From: Xenophilus sp. Marseille-Q4582
Lineage (GTDB): Bacteria; Pseudomonadota; Gammaproteobacteria; Burkholderiales; Burkholderiaceae_C
NCBI RefSeq assembly: GCF_916700565.1
Contig: NZ_CAKAKO010000002.1
Coordinates: 930,001 to 994,000 of the forward strand
Direction: 5' to 3'
DNA length: 64,000 nucleotides
The notes under the pieces were generated by a model that saw nothing but the letters and a program-made list of their open reading frames with translations, ran no database searches and was not told the DNA's origin. Made by a program: the position numbers and the translations under genes. The stretch's first letter is position 1. Each line of letters starts with the position of its first letter. Of the stretch, positions 17,218 through 25,681 are shown one piece after another.

Positions 17218-17274
17218 GGGCAGTGGCAGGGCCCTGCATGATGCCGCACGCGCCGCCGGGCCGGCGGCCGGTGC

Positions 17275-20200
17275 CTACCAGGTGTCGACGTAGGCCATCG
17301 GCGCATCCACCGCGCGCGTGGACGACTGCAGGCCGCGAAGCAGCCAGGCGCGCGTGTCGGCGGGGTCGATCACGGCGTCGATCTCCAGCGTCTGCGCCAT
17401 ATGCATGGCCTGGCCGTCTTCGTACTGGCGTGCCACCAGTTGCTGGAACAGCGCATCACGCTCGGGGCCGGCGGGCACCGCTTCCAGCTCCTTGCGGTAG
17501 CCCAGCCGAACCGCGCCTTCGAGCCCCATCGCACCGAACTCCCCCGTGGGCCAGGCCACGGTGAACACCGGCGCATCGAAGCCGCCGGCGGCCATGGCCT
17601 GCGCACCCAGCCCGTAGCCCTTGCGCAGCACCACGGTGAAGAAGGGCACGCGCAGGTGCGCCTCGATCATGAACATGCGGCACACGTGGCGCACCTGCGC
17701 CTGCGCCTCGATGTCCGGCCCCACCATGAAGCCGGGCGTGTCGCACAGCGAGACGATGGGCAGCCCGTGCGCATTGCACAGCTGCATGAAGCGCGCGGCC
17801 TTGTCGGCGGCCGGCGCGTCGATGGCGCCGCCCAGGTGGTGCGGGTTGTTGGCGATCACGCCCACGGGCCGGCCCTCGATGCGCGCCAGCGCCGTCACCA
17901 TGCCCGCGCCGAAGCCCGCGCGCAGCTCCAGCACCGAGCCGCTGTCAAAGAGGCCCTGCATCACCGCCCGCACGTCGTACACGCGCAGCCGGTTCTCGGG
18001 CACCGCATGGCGCAGCGCGCGCGGGTCGGCGCATTGCCAGTCCTTCGTCGCCCCCTGGAAGTACGACAGGTACTGCTTGGCCACCTTCACGGCCTGCGCC
18101 TCGTCCTCGACCAGCACGTCGATCACGCCGTTGGCCGACTGCACGTGGCTGGGCCCGATCTGCTCGGGCGTGTAGGTGCCCAGGCCGCCGCCCTCGATCA
18201 TGGCCGGCCCGCTCATGCCGATGTTGCTCGCGCGCGTGGCGATGATCACGTCGCAGCAGCCCAAGAGGGCCGCGTTGCCCGCGAAGCAGCGCCCGTGTAC
18301 CACGCCCACCACCGGCACCTTGCCCGACAGCGCCGCGAACTGGCTGAAGGTGTGGTTGTTCAGCCCGGCCACGATGGGCATGTCGGTGTCGCCCGGCCGG
18401 CCGCCGCCGCCTTCGGCGAACAGCACCATCGGCAGCTTCAGCTGGTGCGCCAGCGCCAGCATGCGGTCCTGCTTGTGGTGGTTGCGCATGCCCTGGGTGC
18501 CGGCCAGCACGGTGTAGTCATAGGCCATCACCACGCAGCGCGAATCCTCGGCGCCGAACTGATCGGCGTTGACGCTGCCGATGCCCGTGACGATGCCGTC
18601 GGCCGGGGTGTTGGCGATCAGGTCCTCCAGCGTGCGTCGGCGCGTCTGCGCGGCCACGGCCAGCTGGCCGTATTCGATGAAGTTGCCCGGGTTGGCGTCG
18701 AGCGCGCACAGGTCGGCCACGTTCTCGCGCGCGGTGCGCCCGCCCTGGGCGTGGCGCTTGGCCACGGCCTTCTCGCGGTTGGCGTCGAGCGTGAAGGCAT
18801 GGCGGTCGATCACGCGCTGCAGGTCGGGGCGGATGGCGTCCAGGTCCAGTTCGGCCGCGGCCTGGGCCTGCACCTGGTCGGCGTCCACCGGCTCCAGGCG
18901 CACCAGCGGCTGGCCTTCGACCAGGTAGTCGCCGGGCTGCGCGAGCAGGGCCACCACACGGCCGGCCGCGGGCGCGTGCAGCAGGTGTTCCATCTTCATG
19001 GCTTCGAGCACGCCAACCTGGGCGCCGGCCGGCACCACGTCGCCCACCTCCACTTCGAACTGCACGAGCTTGGCGGGCATGGGGGCGCGCACGGTGGGGC
19101 GGGTGTCGCCGTCGTCGGCGAGGGCTGCGGCCGCCGGTGCTGCGGCAACAGGAGCGCCCGCGCGTGGCGCAGCGGCCTCGAAGGCGTTCGCGGCATCGAG
19201 CAGCGCCGGCAACTGCTCTTCGACGAAGCGCGTGTGCACGGCCTGCGTCTCGAACTCGGGCCGGGTACCGATGGCGCGCAGCAGCGGCAGGTTGGTCGCC
19301 AGGCCTTCGATGCGGCATTCGGCCAGCGCGCGCAGGCTGCGGCGCTGCGCGTCGGCAAAGCGCGGCGAGGCGCTGGCCACGATCAGCTTGGCCAGCAGGG
19401 TGTCGTAGTGCGGCGACGGGGCCAGGCCCGCGTAGCCGTGCGTGTCCACGCGCACGCCGGGGCCGGTGGGCAGGTCGAAGCGCGCAAGGGTGCCGCTGGC
19501 GGGGCGGGCGTTGCCTTGGGCATCCAAGGTCTCGGCATTGATGCGCCACTGGATGGCGAAGCCCTTCTGCGGCGCGGTCGCGCCGGCCGTGATGCCGAGG
19601 TCGGCCAGCGACTGGCCGGCGACCACGCCGATCTGCAGCTGCACCAGGTCCAGCCCGGTCACGGCTTCGGTCACCGTGTGCTCCACCTGCAGGCGCGGGT
19701 TGGCTTCGATGAACACGAAAGGCAAAGAAATGGCCCCCACGCTCCCCGCTTCGCGAGGTTCGCTGCCCCCCGAGGGGGCGCTCGCCGCCTTGGGGCGGCC
19801 CGGCGGCGGCTCGATCGCCTGCTCGTCGACCAGGAACTCGAAGGTGCCCAGGCCGCGGTAGCCCACCTGCTGGGCCATGCGCAGCGCGGCGCGCGTGATG
19901 GTGTCGCGCAGGGCCGCCGGCAGCGTGGGGCTGGGGGCGATCTCCACGAGCTTCTGGAAGCGCCGCTGCAAGGTGCATTCGCGCTCGCCCAGGCTGGCGA
20001 CCGAGCTGCCGTCGCCCAGCACCTGGATCTCGATGTGGCGCGCGCGGGTCATGAGGCGCTCGACGTACACGCCCTCGACGCCGAAGGCAGCCTTGGCTTC
20101 GGACATGCAGCGTGCGTGCGCGTCGGGCAGCTCCTCGGCGCGCAGCACGGCGCGCATGCCGCGCCCGCCGCCGCCGCCGATGGCCTTGACCATGACGCCG

Positions 20201-20661
20201 GCGCCGTCCCGGGCCTGCTCCGCGAAGAAGGCCTGGGCTTCGGCCAAGGACACGGCGCCTGCGCTGCCGGGCATCACGGGCACGTCGCATTGCTGGGCCA
20301 GCGCGCGCGCGGCGGCCTTGTCACCGAAGAGCGAGAGCTGTTCGGGCGTGGGGCCGATGAAGGTGACACCGGCCTGGGCGCAGGCCTGGGCGAAGTCGGC
20401 GCGCTCGCTGAGGAAGCCGTAGCCCGGGTGCACGGCGTCGCAGCCTTCGGCCCGGGCGATGGCCAGCAGCGCGGGGATGTCGAGGTAGGCCGAGGGGCCG
20501 CTGGCCTGCAGTGCCACGGCCGTGTCGGCCAGCTGGGCGTGCAGGGCCTGCGCGTCGTCGCGCGCATACACGGCCACACTGGCAATGCCCAGGTCCTGCA
20601 GGGCGCGCACCAGGCGCACGGCGATCTCGCCGCGGTTGGCGATCAGTACTCTCTTGAACAT
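17275..20661 (-). CDS. Single-chain biotin-dependent acyl-CoA carboxylase (LCC-like)
   Basis: This 1128-residue protein joins all three parts of an acyl-CoA carboxylase. Residues 1-460 are biotin carboxylase (MFKRVLIANRGEIAVRL, GGGGGRGMR ATP loop, FIEANPRLQVEH). The biotinyl domain follows (APMPAKL to EAMKMEHLL, biotin on Lys556). Residues 640-1128 are a crotonase-fold carboxyltransferase (GGGGRPGDTD, GRCFAGNAALLGCCD, DTPGFMVGPDIE). The layout recalls the single-chain long-chain acyl-CoA carboxylase described from Mycobacterium avium. The substrate is not shown; the adjacent acyl-CoA synthetase suggests activated fatty or organic acids. ATG 20661 has GGAGA before it. A roughly 30-residue Pro/Ala/Ser/Gly stretch at about 281-312 interrupts the ATP-grasp domain and comes from a repeat insertion. 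Confidence 0.92.
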   Translation of the reverse strand: MFKRVLIANRGEIAVRLVRALQDLGIASVAVYARDDAQALHAQLADTAVALQASGPSAYLDIPALLAIARAEGCDAVHPGYGFLSERADFAQACAQAGVTFIGPTPEQLSLFGDKAAARALAQQCDVPVMPGSAGAVSLAEAQAFFAEQARDGAGVMVKAIGGGGGRGMRAVLRAEELPDAHARCMSEAKAAFGVEGVYVERLMTRARHIEIQVLGDGSSVASLGERECTLQRRFQKLVEIAPSPTLPAALRDTITRAALRMAQQVGYRGLGTFEFLVDEQAIEPPPGRPKAASAPSGGSEPREAGSVGAISLPFVFIEANPRLQVEHTVTEAVTGLDLVQLQIGVVAGQSLADLGITAGATAPQKGFAIQWRINAETLDAQGNARPASGTLARFDLPTGPGVRVDTHGYAGLAPSPHYDTLLAKLIVASASPRFADAQRRSLRALAECRIEGLATNLPLLRAIGTRPEFETQAVHTRFVEEQLPALLDAANAFEAAAPRAGAPVAAAPAAAALADDGDTRPTVRAPMPAKLVQFEVEVGDVVPAGAQVGVLEAMKMEHLLHAPAAGRVVALLAQPGDYLVEGQPLVRLEPVDADQVQAQAAAELDLDAIRPDLQRVIDRHAFTLDANREKAVAKRHAQGGRTARENVADLCALDANPGNFIEYGQLAVAAQTRRRTLEDLIANTPADGIVTGIGSVNADQFGAEDSRCVVMAYDYTVLAGTQGMRNHHKQDRMLALAHQLKLPMVLFAEGGGGRPGDTDMPIVAGLNNHTFSQFAALSGKVPVVGVVHGRCFAGNAALLGCCDVIIATRASNIGMSGPAMIEGGGLGTYTPEQIGPSHVQSANGVIDVLVEDEAQAVKVAKQYLSYFQGATKDWQCADPRALRHAVPENRLRVYDVRAVMQGLFDSGSVLELRAGFGAGMVTALARIEGRPVGVIANNPHHLGGAIDAPAADKAARFMQLCNAHGLPIVSLCDTPGFMVGPDIEAQAQVRHVCRMFMIEAHLRVPFFTVVLRKGYGLGAQAMAAGGFDAPVFTVAWPTGEFGAMGLEGAVRLGYRKELEAVPAGPERDALFQQLVARQYEDGQAMHMAQTLEIDAVIDPADTRAWLLRGLQSSTRAVDAPMAYVDTW
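19731..19815. repeat. Dispersed GC-rich palindromic repeat inside carboxylase gene
   Basis: This stretch contains CTGCCCCCCGAGGGGGCG and CGCCTTGGGGCGGCC palindromic units, the style of a short repeat that I know from intergenic regions of Comamonadaceae genomes. Here it lies inside the biotin carboxylase part of a coding sequence and keeps the frame, adding residues EPPPGRPKAASAPSGG and following. Family assignment is from memory of such repeats. Confidence 0.6.
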
Positions 20662-20769
20662 GGTGTCTCCGCGGCTCATCGCCGCACGCGCTGCGCGCGT
20701 TCTGCAATTTGGGCTTCGCCCCGCGCTGACGCGCGAACGCCGCGGTTGGCGATCAGTACTTTCTTGAAC
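20629..20769. repeat. 31-bp direct duplication around carboxylase start
   Basis: Bases 20629-20659 and 20739-20769 match at 30 of 31 positions and encode the same start region (VLIANRG on the minus strand). A 79-bp spacer separates them. The inner copy is the real gene start. Confidence 0.85.
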
Positions 20770-20774
20770 GGCAT
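20676..20774 (-). pseudogene. Vestigial duplicate of biotin carboxylase N-terminus
   Basis: A 32-codon frame reads MPFKKVLIANRGVRASARG and then stops at 20676. Its first 12 residues copy the N-terminus of the carboxylase beginning at 20661; the rest comes from an inserted repeat-like spacer. It lies 8 bp after the acyl-CoA synthetase stop (20783), so it may be translated but cannot be functional. Confidence 0.6.
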
Positions 20775-20782
20775 GCGCAGTC

Positions 20783-22405
20783 TCACTCCACGTCTTTCAG
20801 CAGCCGGCGCAGCACCTTGCCGGCGCCGGTGGCGGGCAGGGCGTCGATGAAGCGCACATGCTTGGGGGTCTTGTAGGGCGCCATGTTCTGGCGCGACCAG
20901 GCGATGAGCTGCTCGGCCGTCACGTCGGCGCCGGGCTTCTTCACGATGAAGGCCTTCACCACCTCGCCCTTCTCGGCGTCGGCCTGGGCGATCACCGCAG
21001 CCTGCGCCACGGCGGGGTGCTTGATGAGGATGGTCTCCACTTCCTCGGGGAACACGCTGTAGCCCGAGACCTTGATCATTTCCTTGAAGCGGCCCGTGAA
21101 GCAGAGGTAGCCCTCCTCGTCGAACTTGCCCATGTCGCCCGTGTGCACCCAGCCGTCGCGCAAGGTGGCGGCCGTGGCTTCGGGCTTGTTCCAGTAGCCC
21201 TTGAAGTTGCCCTTGCTGCGCAGGACGATCTCGCCCAGCTGGCCGGCGGGCAGATCCGCGCCCGTCTCGGGATCGATGATGCGGATGGTCACGCCGGGCA
21301 TCGGAATGCCCTGCGTGCCCCACTTGGCCTTGCCCGGCGGCGTGTAGGTGTCGCAGGTGTGGGTTTCCGACAGGCCATAGGCCGCCTCCTGCGACAGGCT
21401 GTTGGGCGCGAACTGGCGCCACTGCTGCGCCAGCGGCTCGGTGAAGGCGATGCCGAAGCTGGTCACCGGGTTCATCTTGAGGCTGGAGAGGTCGAAGCTG
21501 CGGATGTCGGGCTGCTGCATGCAGGCTACGTTCATGGGCGCGATGGAATACCACCAGCTGACCTTGTAGCGGTCGATGGCTTGCAGCACCGCATGCGGGT
21601 CGAAGCGGTGCAGCAGCACGCTGGTGGCGCCGGTGATGACCGGCACGTTCACGCCCATCAGCATGCCGGCGATGTGGTACAGCGGCGCGACGGACAGCAG
21701 CACGTCATGGGGCTGCACGGCATTGCAGTCGGCGCACAGCGTGGTCTTGAACAGCGCATTGCCGTAGCTGAGCATGGCGCCCTTGGGCAGGCCCGTGGTG
21801 CCCGAGGTGTAGGTCATCAGCGCCACGTCGTCGAGCCAGAGCTCCACGGGGGCGGGCTTCGCATCCGTGCGCATGGCGGCCAGGAAGTCCTCGGTGCCGG
21901 CCGGCACGCTGCGGGATTCCTTCTGCGCAGCGACCAGCTCGGCCGGCAGGTCCAGCGTGGCGCCCGCGGCGGGCAGGAGGTCGGCGTAGTGCACCACGAA
22001 CACGTGCTCGAGCGAGCTCTCGGGCCGCACGCGCTCCACCACCGGCAGCAGCGGCGAGGCGGCGACGATCACGCGCGCCTTCAGGTCGCCCACCTGGTAG
22101 GCCAGCTCGTGCTCCTTGTTGAGCGGCCCGCTCGGGCACACGATGGCGCCGATCTTCTGGATGCCGTAGTGCGCCACCAGGTACTGCGGGCAGTTGTTGA
22201 GGAAGAGCACCACCGGCTCGCCTTTCTTCACGCCCAGCGCCTGCAGGCGGGCGCCGAAGGCGTCGCTGGCGCGGTCCAGCTCGGCCCAAGTGAGCGTGCT
22301 GCCGTACCAGATGCACGCGGGGTGATCGGGGCGCTGGCGTGCGTTGTCGCGCAGGTATGCATGCAGCGGCTGCTGGGGCCGCACCGGAAGCTGTTGGGGT
22401 TCCAT
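20783..22405 (-). CDS. AMP-forming acyl-CoA synthetase (ANL superfamily)
   Basis: This 540-residue enzyme should activate a carboxylic acid to its CoA thioester using ATP. Motifs seen in order are the P-loop MTYTSGTTGLPKGAML, the AAYGLSETHT motif, the HTGDMGKFDEEGYL adenylate Asp region, the hinge FTGRFKEMIKVSGYSVFP, and the catalytic Lys in GAGKVLRRLL near the C-terminus. Length is typical. It is the first gene of a minus-strand unit with the single-chain carboxylase, and is divergent from the TetR gene with a 96-bp shared promoter region. Substrate length is unknown; a medium- or long-chain acid is a reasonable guess. Confidence 0.92.
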   Translation of the reverse strand: MEPQQLPVRPQQPLHAYLRDNARQRPDHPACIWYGSTLTWAELDRASDAFGARLQALGVKKGEPVVLFLNNCPQYLVAHYGIQKIGAIVCPSGPLNKEHELAYQVGDLKARVIVAASPLLPVVERVRPESSLEHVFVVHYADLLPAAGATLDLPAELVAAQKESRSVPAGTEDFLAAMRTDAKPAPVELWLDDVALMTYTSGTTGLPKGAMLSYGNALFKTTLCADCNAVQPHDVLLSVAPLYHIAGMLMGVNVPVITGATSVLLHRFDPHAVLQAIDRYKVSWWYSIAPMNVACMQQPDIRSFDLSSLKMNPVTSFGIAFTEPLAQQWRQFAPNSLSQEAAYGLSETHTCDTYTPPGKAKWGTQGIPMPGVTIRIIDPETGADLPAGQLGEIVLRSKGNFKGYWNKPEATAATLRDGWVHTGDMGKFDEEGYLCFTGRFKEMIKVSGYSVFPEEVETILIKHPAVAQAAVIAQADAEKGEVVKAFIVKKPGADVTAEQLIAWSRQNMAPYKTPKHVRFIDALPATGAGKVLRRLLKDVE

Positions 22406-22495
22406 GGTGTCTCTCGGGTGTCTCGTTCTGAGGGTTATCCATAGCCGGCAAAACGCTGGAGTCGCTTGCCATGCGTCAATGGTGCTCCAACAATC

Positions 22496-22509
22496 CTACC
22501 GATGGGTAG
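22496..22509. promoter_or_regulatory. CTACC-GATG-GGTAG dyad over the TetR start codon
   Basis: A perfect 5-bp dyad with a 4-bp spacer overlaps the TetR ATG (22502-22504) in the divergent promoter region shared with the acyl-CoA synthetase gene. TetR proteins commonly bind such dyads and repress both divergent genes. This is a candidate operator only. Confidence 0.4.
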
Positions 22510-23197
22510 AACTTTGGAGACAGCGCGTAAACCCCCGGCGTTGAACGCGCACCGCCCGCAGGGCACGGGCCGGCAGAAAGCGAACACCGCCAGCACCGAG
22601 GCGCAGCGTGACCGCATCCTCGAAGTGGCGGCGCGCCTGTTCGCGGCGCAGGGCTATGCGAACACCACCATCGACCAGATGGCGCGCGAGCTGGGCGCGA
22701 CCAAGCCTTTCGTCTATTACTACTTCCGCGACAAGCAGGAGATCTTCGAGACGCTGTCCTGGCGCCCGTCGGTGGACTGTTTCACCGCGCTGGACTTCGC
22801 CGACACCGACCCGCGGCGCGCGAGCGAGAAGGTCATCGACGGGCTGGGGCGCCTGATCCGCGCCACCATCGCGCACCATCCGGTCGCCTTCTTCCCCTAC
22901 CGGGAGCCGCAGGTCTACCGGCCCGAGTACATCGAGGCCGTGAAGAAGCTGGCGCACCACTTCTACGACAAGCTCTGCCCGCTGCTGGAGCAGGCGCGCC
23001 GCGACGGCGACCTCGATTTCAACGACACCAAGATCACGGCGCTGGCCGCGTGCAGCCTGCCGGGCTTTCTCTACAGCTGGTACCGGCCCGACGGCAAGCT
23101 GCCGCCCGATGAGGTGGCCGAGGAACTGACGCAACTGGCGGCCCGTGTCATCGGGCTGCGCCGGCGCGCTTCGCAGGAGGGCGCCCGCGCCGCCTGA
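22502..23197 (+). CDS. TetR/AcrR-family transcriptional regulator
   Basis: This 231-residue regulator has an N-terminal disordered leader, a TetR helix-turn-helix at about residues 35-80 (RILEVAARLFAAQGYANTTI, GATKPFVYYYFRDKQEIFET), and an all-alpha ligand domain ending with a TetR C-terminal region (FLYSWYRPDGKLPPDEVAEEL). It is divergent from the acyl-CoA synthetase and carboxylase genes and precedes the binding-protein and P450 genes, so it probably controls one or both units in response to an acyl-CoA or fatty acid. ATG 22502 is used; upstream in-frame starts are only TTG. Confidence 0.9.
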   Translation: MGRTLETARKPPALNAHRPQGTGRQKANTASTEAQRDRILEVAARLFAAQGYANTTIDQMARELGATKPFVYYYFRDKQEIFETLSWRPSVDCFTALDFADTDPRRASEKVIDGLGRLIRATIAHHPVAFFPYREPQVYRPEYIEAVKKLAHHFYDKLCPLLEQARRDGDLDFNDTKITALAACSLPGFLYSWYRPDGKLPPDEVAEELTQLAARVIGLRRRASQEGARAA

Positions 23198-23298
23198 GCC
23201 GCTTCGCCTCCTCCCTTCTTCTTCTTCTTTCCGGCAAGGCGCGTTGCACAGGCGCCGCCGGCCCCGTTTTCGACCCGTCAGACTTCAAGGAACCCGAC

Positions 23299-24276
23299 AT
23301 GCAGAATCGACGCAGCGCCCTGGCGATGCTGGCCGGCGCCACGCTGGGCCTGGGCCCGGCCGCCTGGGCCGCCGCTTCCTATCCGTCCAGGCCCCTGCGC
23401 TGGGTGGTGCCCTATCCCGCCGGGGGCGGCTCCGACTTCATGGCGCGCGTGGTGGGCCAGCCGCTGTCGGTGCTGGCGGGCCAGGGCGTGGTGGTCGACA
23501 ACAAGCCCGGCGGCAACGGCGCCATCGCGGTGGCCGACGTGCTGCGCGCCGCGCCGGACGGCCACACGCTCATCAACGTCGACAACGGCACGCTGGTCTT
23601 CAACCCGGTGCTCTACCGCAAGCTGGGCTATGCGCCCGACAAGGACCTGCGGCTGGTGAGCCTGCTGGCGCGCGCACCCATGATCCTGGTGGTCGGCCCC
23701 AACCACCCGGCCAAGGATGTGAAGGAGTTCCTGGCGCAGGCGCGCAGCCAGCCGGGCGCGCTCAACTTCGGCTCGGCGGGCGCGGGCACGCCGCAGCACA
23801 TGGCCATGGAAATGCTCATGCACCAGGCCGGCTTGCGCATGACCCACATCCCCTACAAGGGCTCCGCACCGGCGCTGGGCGACCTCGCCGGCGGCCAGAT
23901 CCCGGCCGTGATGAGCGACTACGCGGCCGCTGGCGGCTTCCTGCAGTCCGGCAAGCTGCGGGCGCTGGCGATCGCGGATGGCCAGCGCCACCCGCGCCTG
24001 CCCGATGTGCCGACTTTCACCGAACTGGGCCTGCCGGGCGTGGAGGCGACGGCGCTGGTCGGCGTGGCGGTGCGCGCCGGCACGCCCGATGCGGCCGTCG
24101 AGGCACTGCAGAAGTACATCGCACAGGCGCTGGCCGACCCCTCGGTGCGCAGCCGCTACCTGGACGTGGGGCTGGAGCCCGTGGGCAACACGCCCCAGGC
24201 CTTCACCCAGCTCATCGCGGCAGAACGCGCGCGCTGGCATCCCCTGATCCGCAGCCTGGGCATCACGCTCGACTGA
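23299..24276 (+). CDS. Bug-family (TctC-like) periplasmic substrate-binding protein
   Basis: This 325-residue extracytoplasmic binding protein of the Bug/tripartite tricarboxylate receptor family has a signal with paired Arg (MQNRRSALAMLAGATLGLG, cut near AWA-AASYPS). The family pattern follows: YPSRPLRWVVPYPAGGGSDFMAR, VVDNKPGGNGAIA, FGSAGAGTPQHMAMEM, IPYKGSAPALGDLAGGQIP and LPGVEATALVGV. Bug proteins bind small carboxylates or amides. No TctA/TctB membrane genes lie nearby, so it is an orphan receptor, as is common in Burkholderiales. It is likely in one unit with the next gene. Confidence 0.92.
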   Translation: MQNRRSALAMLAGATLGLGPAAWAAASYPSRPLRWVVPYPAGGGSDFMARVVGQPLSVLAGQGVVVDNKPGGNGAIAVADVLRAAPDGHTLINVDNGTLVFNPVLYRKLGYAPDKDLRLVSLLARAPMILVVGPNHPAKDVKEFLAQARSQPGALNFGSAGAGTPQHMAMEMLMHQAGLRMTHIPYKGSAPALGDLAGGQIPAVMSDYAAAGGFLQSGKLRALAIADGQRHPRLPDVPTFTELGLPGVEATALVGVAVRAGTPDAAVEALQKYIAQALADPSVRSRYLDVGLEPVGNTPQAFTQLIAAERARWHPLIRSLGITLD

Positions 24277-24336
24277 ACAGGCGGCGCGCCGCCTCTGTTT
24301 TTCCGCCCTCGTGGCACCTTCAGAAGACTTTCACTC

Positions 24337-25584
24337 ATGCGTTCACTGATCTCGACCACCCTCCTGGCCAGCCTGGCCGTCCTCGGCGCCACGCAGGCCG
24401 CCGCGCAGAACACCTACAAGGTCGCCTACATCGACATGCTGTCGGGCCCCTTCGCCAACGTGGGCGAGATCATGCTCACGCACGTGCAGTACGCCGTGGA
24501 GGACATCAACGCCAAGGGCGGCGTGCTGGGCGGCACCCAGATGCAGCTGCTGCAGTTCGACAGCAAGCTTTCGGCCCAGGAAAGCCAGAGCGCGCTGCAG
24601 GCGGCCATCGACCAGGGCGCGCAGGCCGTGATCACGGGCGGCTCGGGCTCCTCCGTGGTGGCGGCGCTCGTGCAGTCGGTCAACCGCTGGAACTCGCGCA
24701 ACCCGGGCAAGGAGATCGTGGTGCTGAACCATTCCTCCATCGACCCCGAGCTGACGGGCAAGAGCTGCAACTTCTGGCACTTCCAGACCGAGGCGAACAC
24801 GGCCATGAAGATGAAGGCCATCGCCAACTACATCAAGAAGACGCCCGAGGTGAAGAAGGTCTTCCTGCTCAACCAGGACTACGCCCACGGCAAGCAGTGG
24901 GCCACCTACGGCCGCCAGCTGGTGGGCCTGGCCCGGCCCGACATCCAGTTCGTGGGCGAGACGCTGCACCCGATGGGCCGCGTGAAGGACTTCGCGCCCT
25001 ACGTGGCCAACATCCGCCAGTCGGGCGCCGACTCGGTCATCACCGGCAACTGGGGCCAGGACATGACCCTGCTGCTCAAGTCCGCCGGCGATGCGGGCTA
25101 CGACCTGCGCTACTTCAACCACAGCGCGGGCGCGGCGCCGGGCACCGTGACGGCCGTGTCGCAGGCCAAGATGGGCCGCGTGACCTGGGTCGCCGAATGG
25201 CATCCGGGCCAGGCCGGCGTGCCCAAGGCCGAGGCGCTGGCCCAGGCCTACAAGGCGCGCACGGGCAAGGACTTCCTGGCGCCGCGCATCGACATGACGC
25301 CGCGCATCCTGGCCGCCGCCATCAACAAGGCCGGCAGCACCGAGAGCCTGAAGGTGGCGCGTGCGATGGAAGGCCTGGAGTTCGATTCGGTGATCGGCAA
25401 GGTGCGCATGCGCGCGGAGGACCACCAACTGCTGATTCCGCAGGTGGTCAACACCATCGCCAAGGTCGACGGCAAGGCCGTGACCGTGGGCTGGGAAGGC
25501 ACCGACTACGGCTTCCGCACCGACGCCGTGTACACCGGCAACGAGGTGGCGCAGGGCACGGACTGCAAGATGCAGCGGCCGTAA
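24337..25584 (+). CDS. LivK-like ABC transporter substrate-binding protein
   Basis: This 415-residue periplasmic protein has a signal peptide (residues 1-23, ending AAAQ) and a type I periplasmic binding fold (Peripla_BP_6): YKVAYIDMLSGPFANVG at the start, AVITGGSGSSVVAALV, VFLLNQDYAHGKQW, and SVITGNWGQDMTLLLKSAGD. Relatives bind branched-chain or aromatic amino acids or related acids and feed Liv-type ABC transporters. No permease or ATPase genes follow; instead the P450 fusion gene starts 97 bp later. It may work with a transporter encoded elsewhere or bring in the substrate of the local pathway. Confidence 0.92.
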   Translation: MRSLISTTLLASLAVLGATQAAAQNTYKVAYIDMLSGPFANVGEIMLTHVQYAVEDINAKGGVLGGTQMQLLQFDSKLSAQESQSALQAAIDQGAQAVITGGSGSSVVAALVQSVNRWNSRNPGKEIVVLNHSSIDPELTGKSCNFWHFQTEANTAMKMKAIANYIKKTPEVKKVFLLNQDYAHGKQWATYGRQLVGLARPDIQFVGETLHPMGRVKDFAPYVANIRQSGADSVITGNWGQDMTLLLKSAGDAGYDLRYFNHSAGAAPGTVTAVSQAKMGRVTWVAEWHPGQAGVPKAEALAQAYKARTGKDFLAPRIDMTPRILAAAINKAGSTESLKVARAMEGLEFDSVIGKVRMRAEDHQLLIPQVVNTIAKVDGKAVTVGWEGTDYGFRTDAVYTGNEVAQGTDCKMQRP

Positions 25585-25681
25585 GCCGCATCCGGAGGGC
25601 GGCTCATCAGGGAATATCCCGCCCCCGACCCCACCCGCCGCCTCGGGATACTGCCGGCTCCCCATGTCCCAGGGAGCCTGC

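Noticed and set aside
17401-20850. An 1149-codon plus-strand frame opposite the carboxylase
   Set aside because: It is an antisense shadow rich in His, Gly, Arg and Ala, without any domain; the minus-strand gene has clear catalytic motifs.
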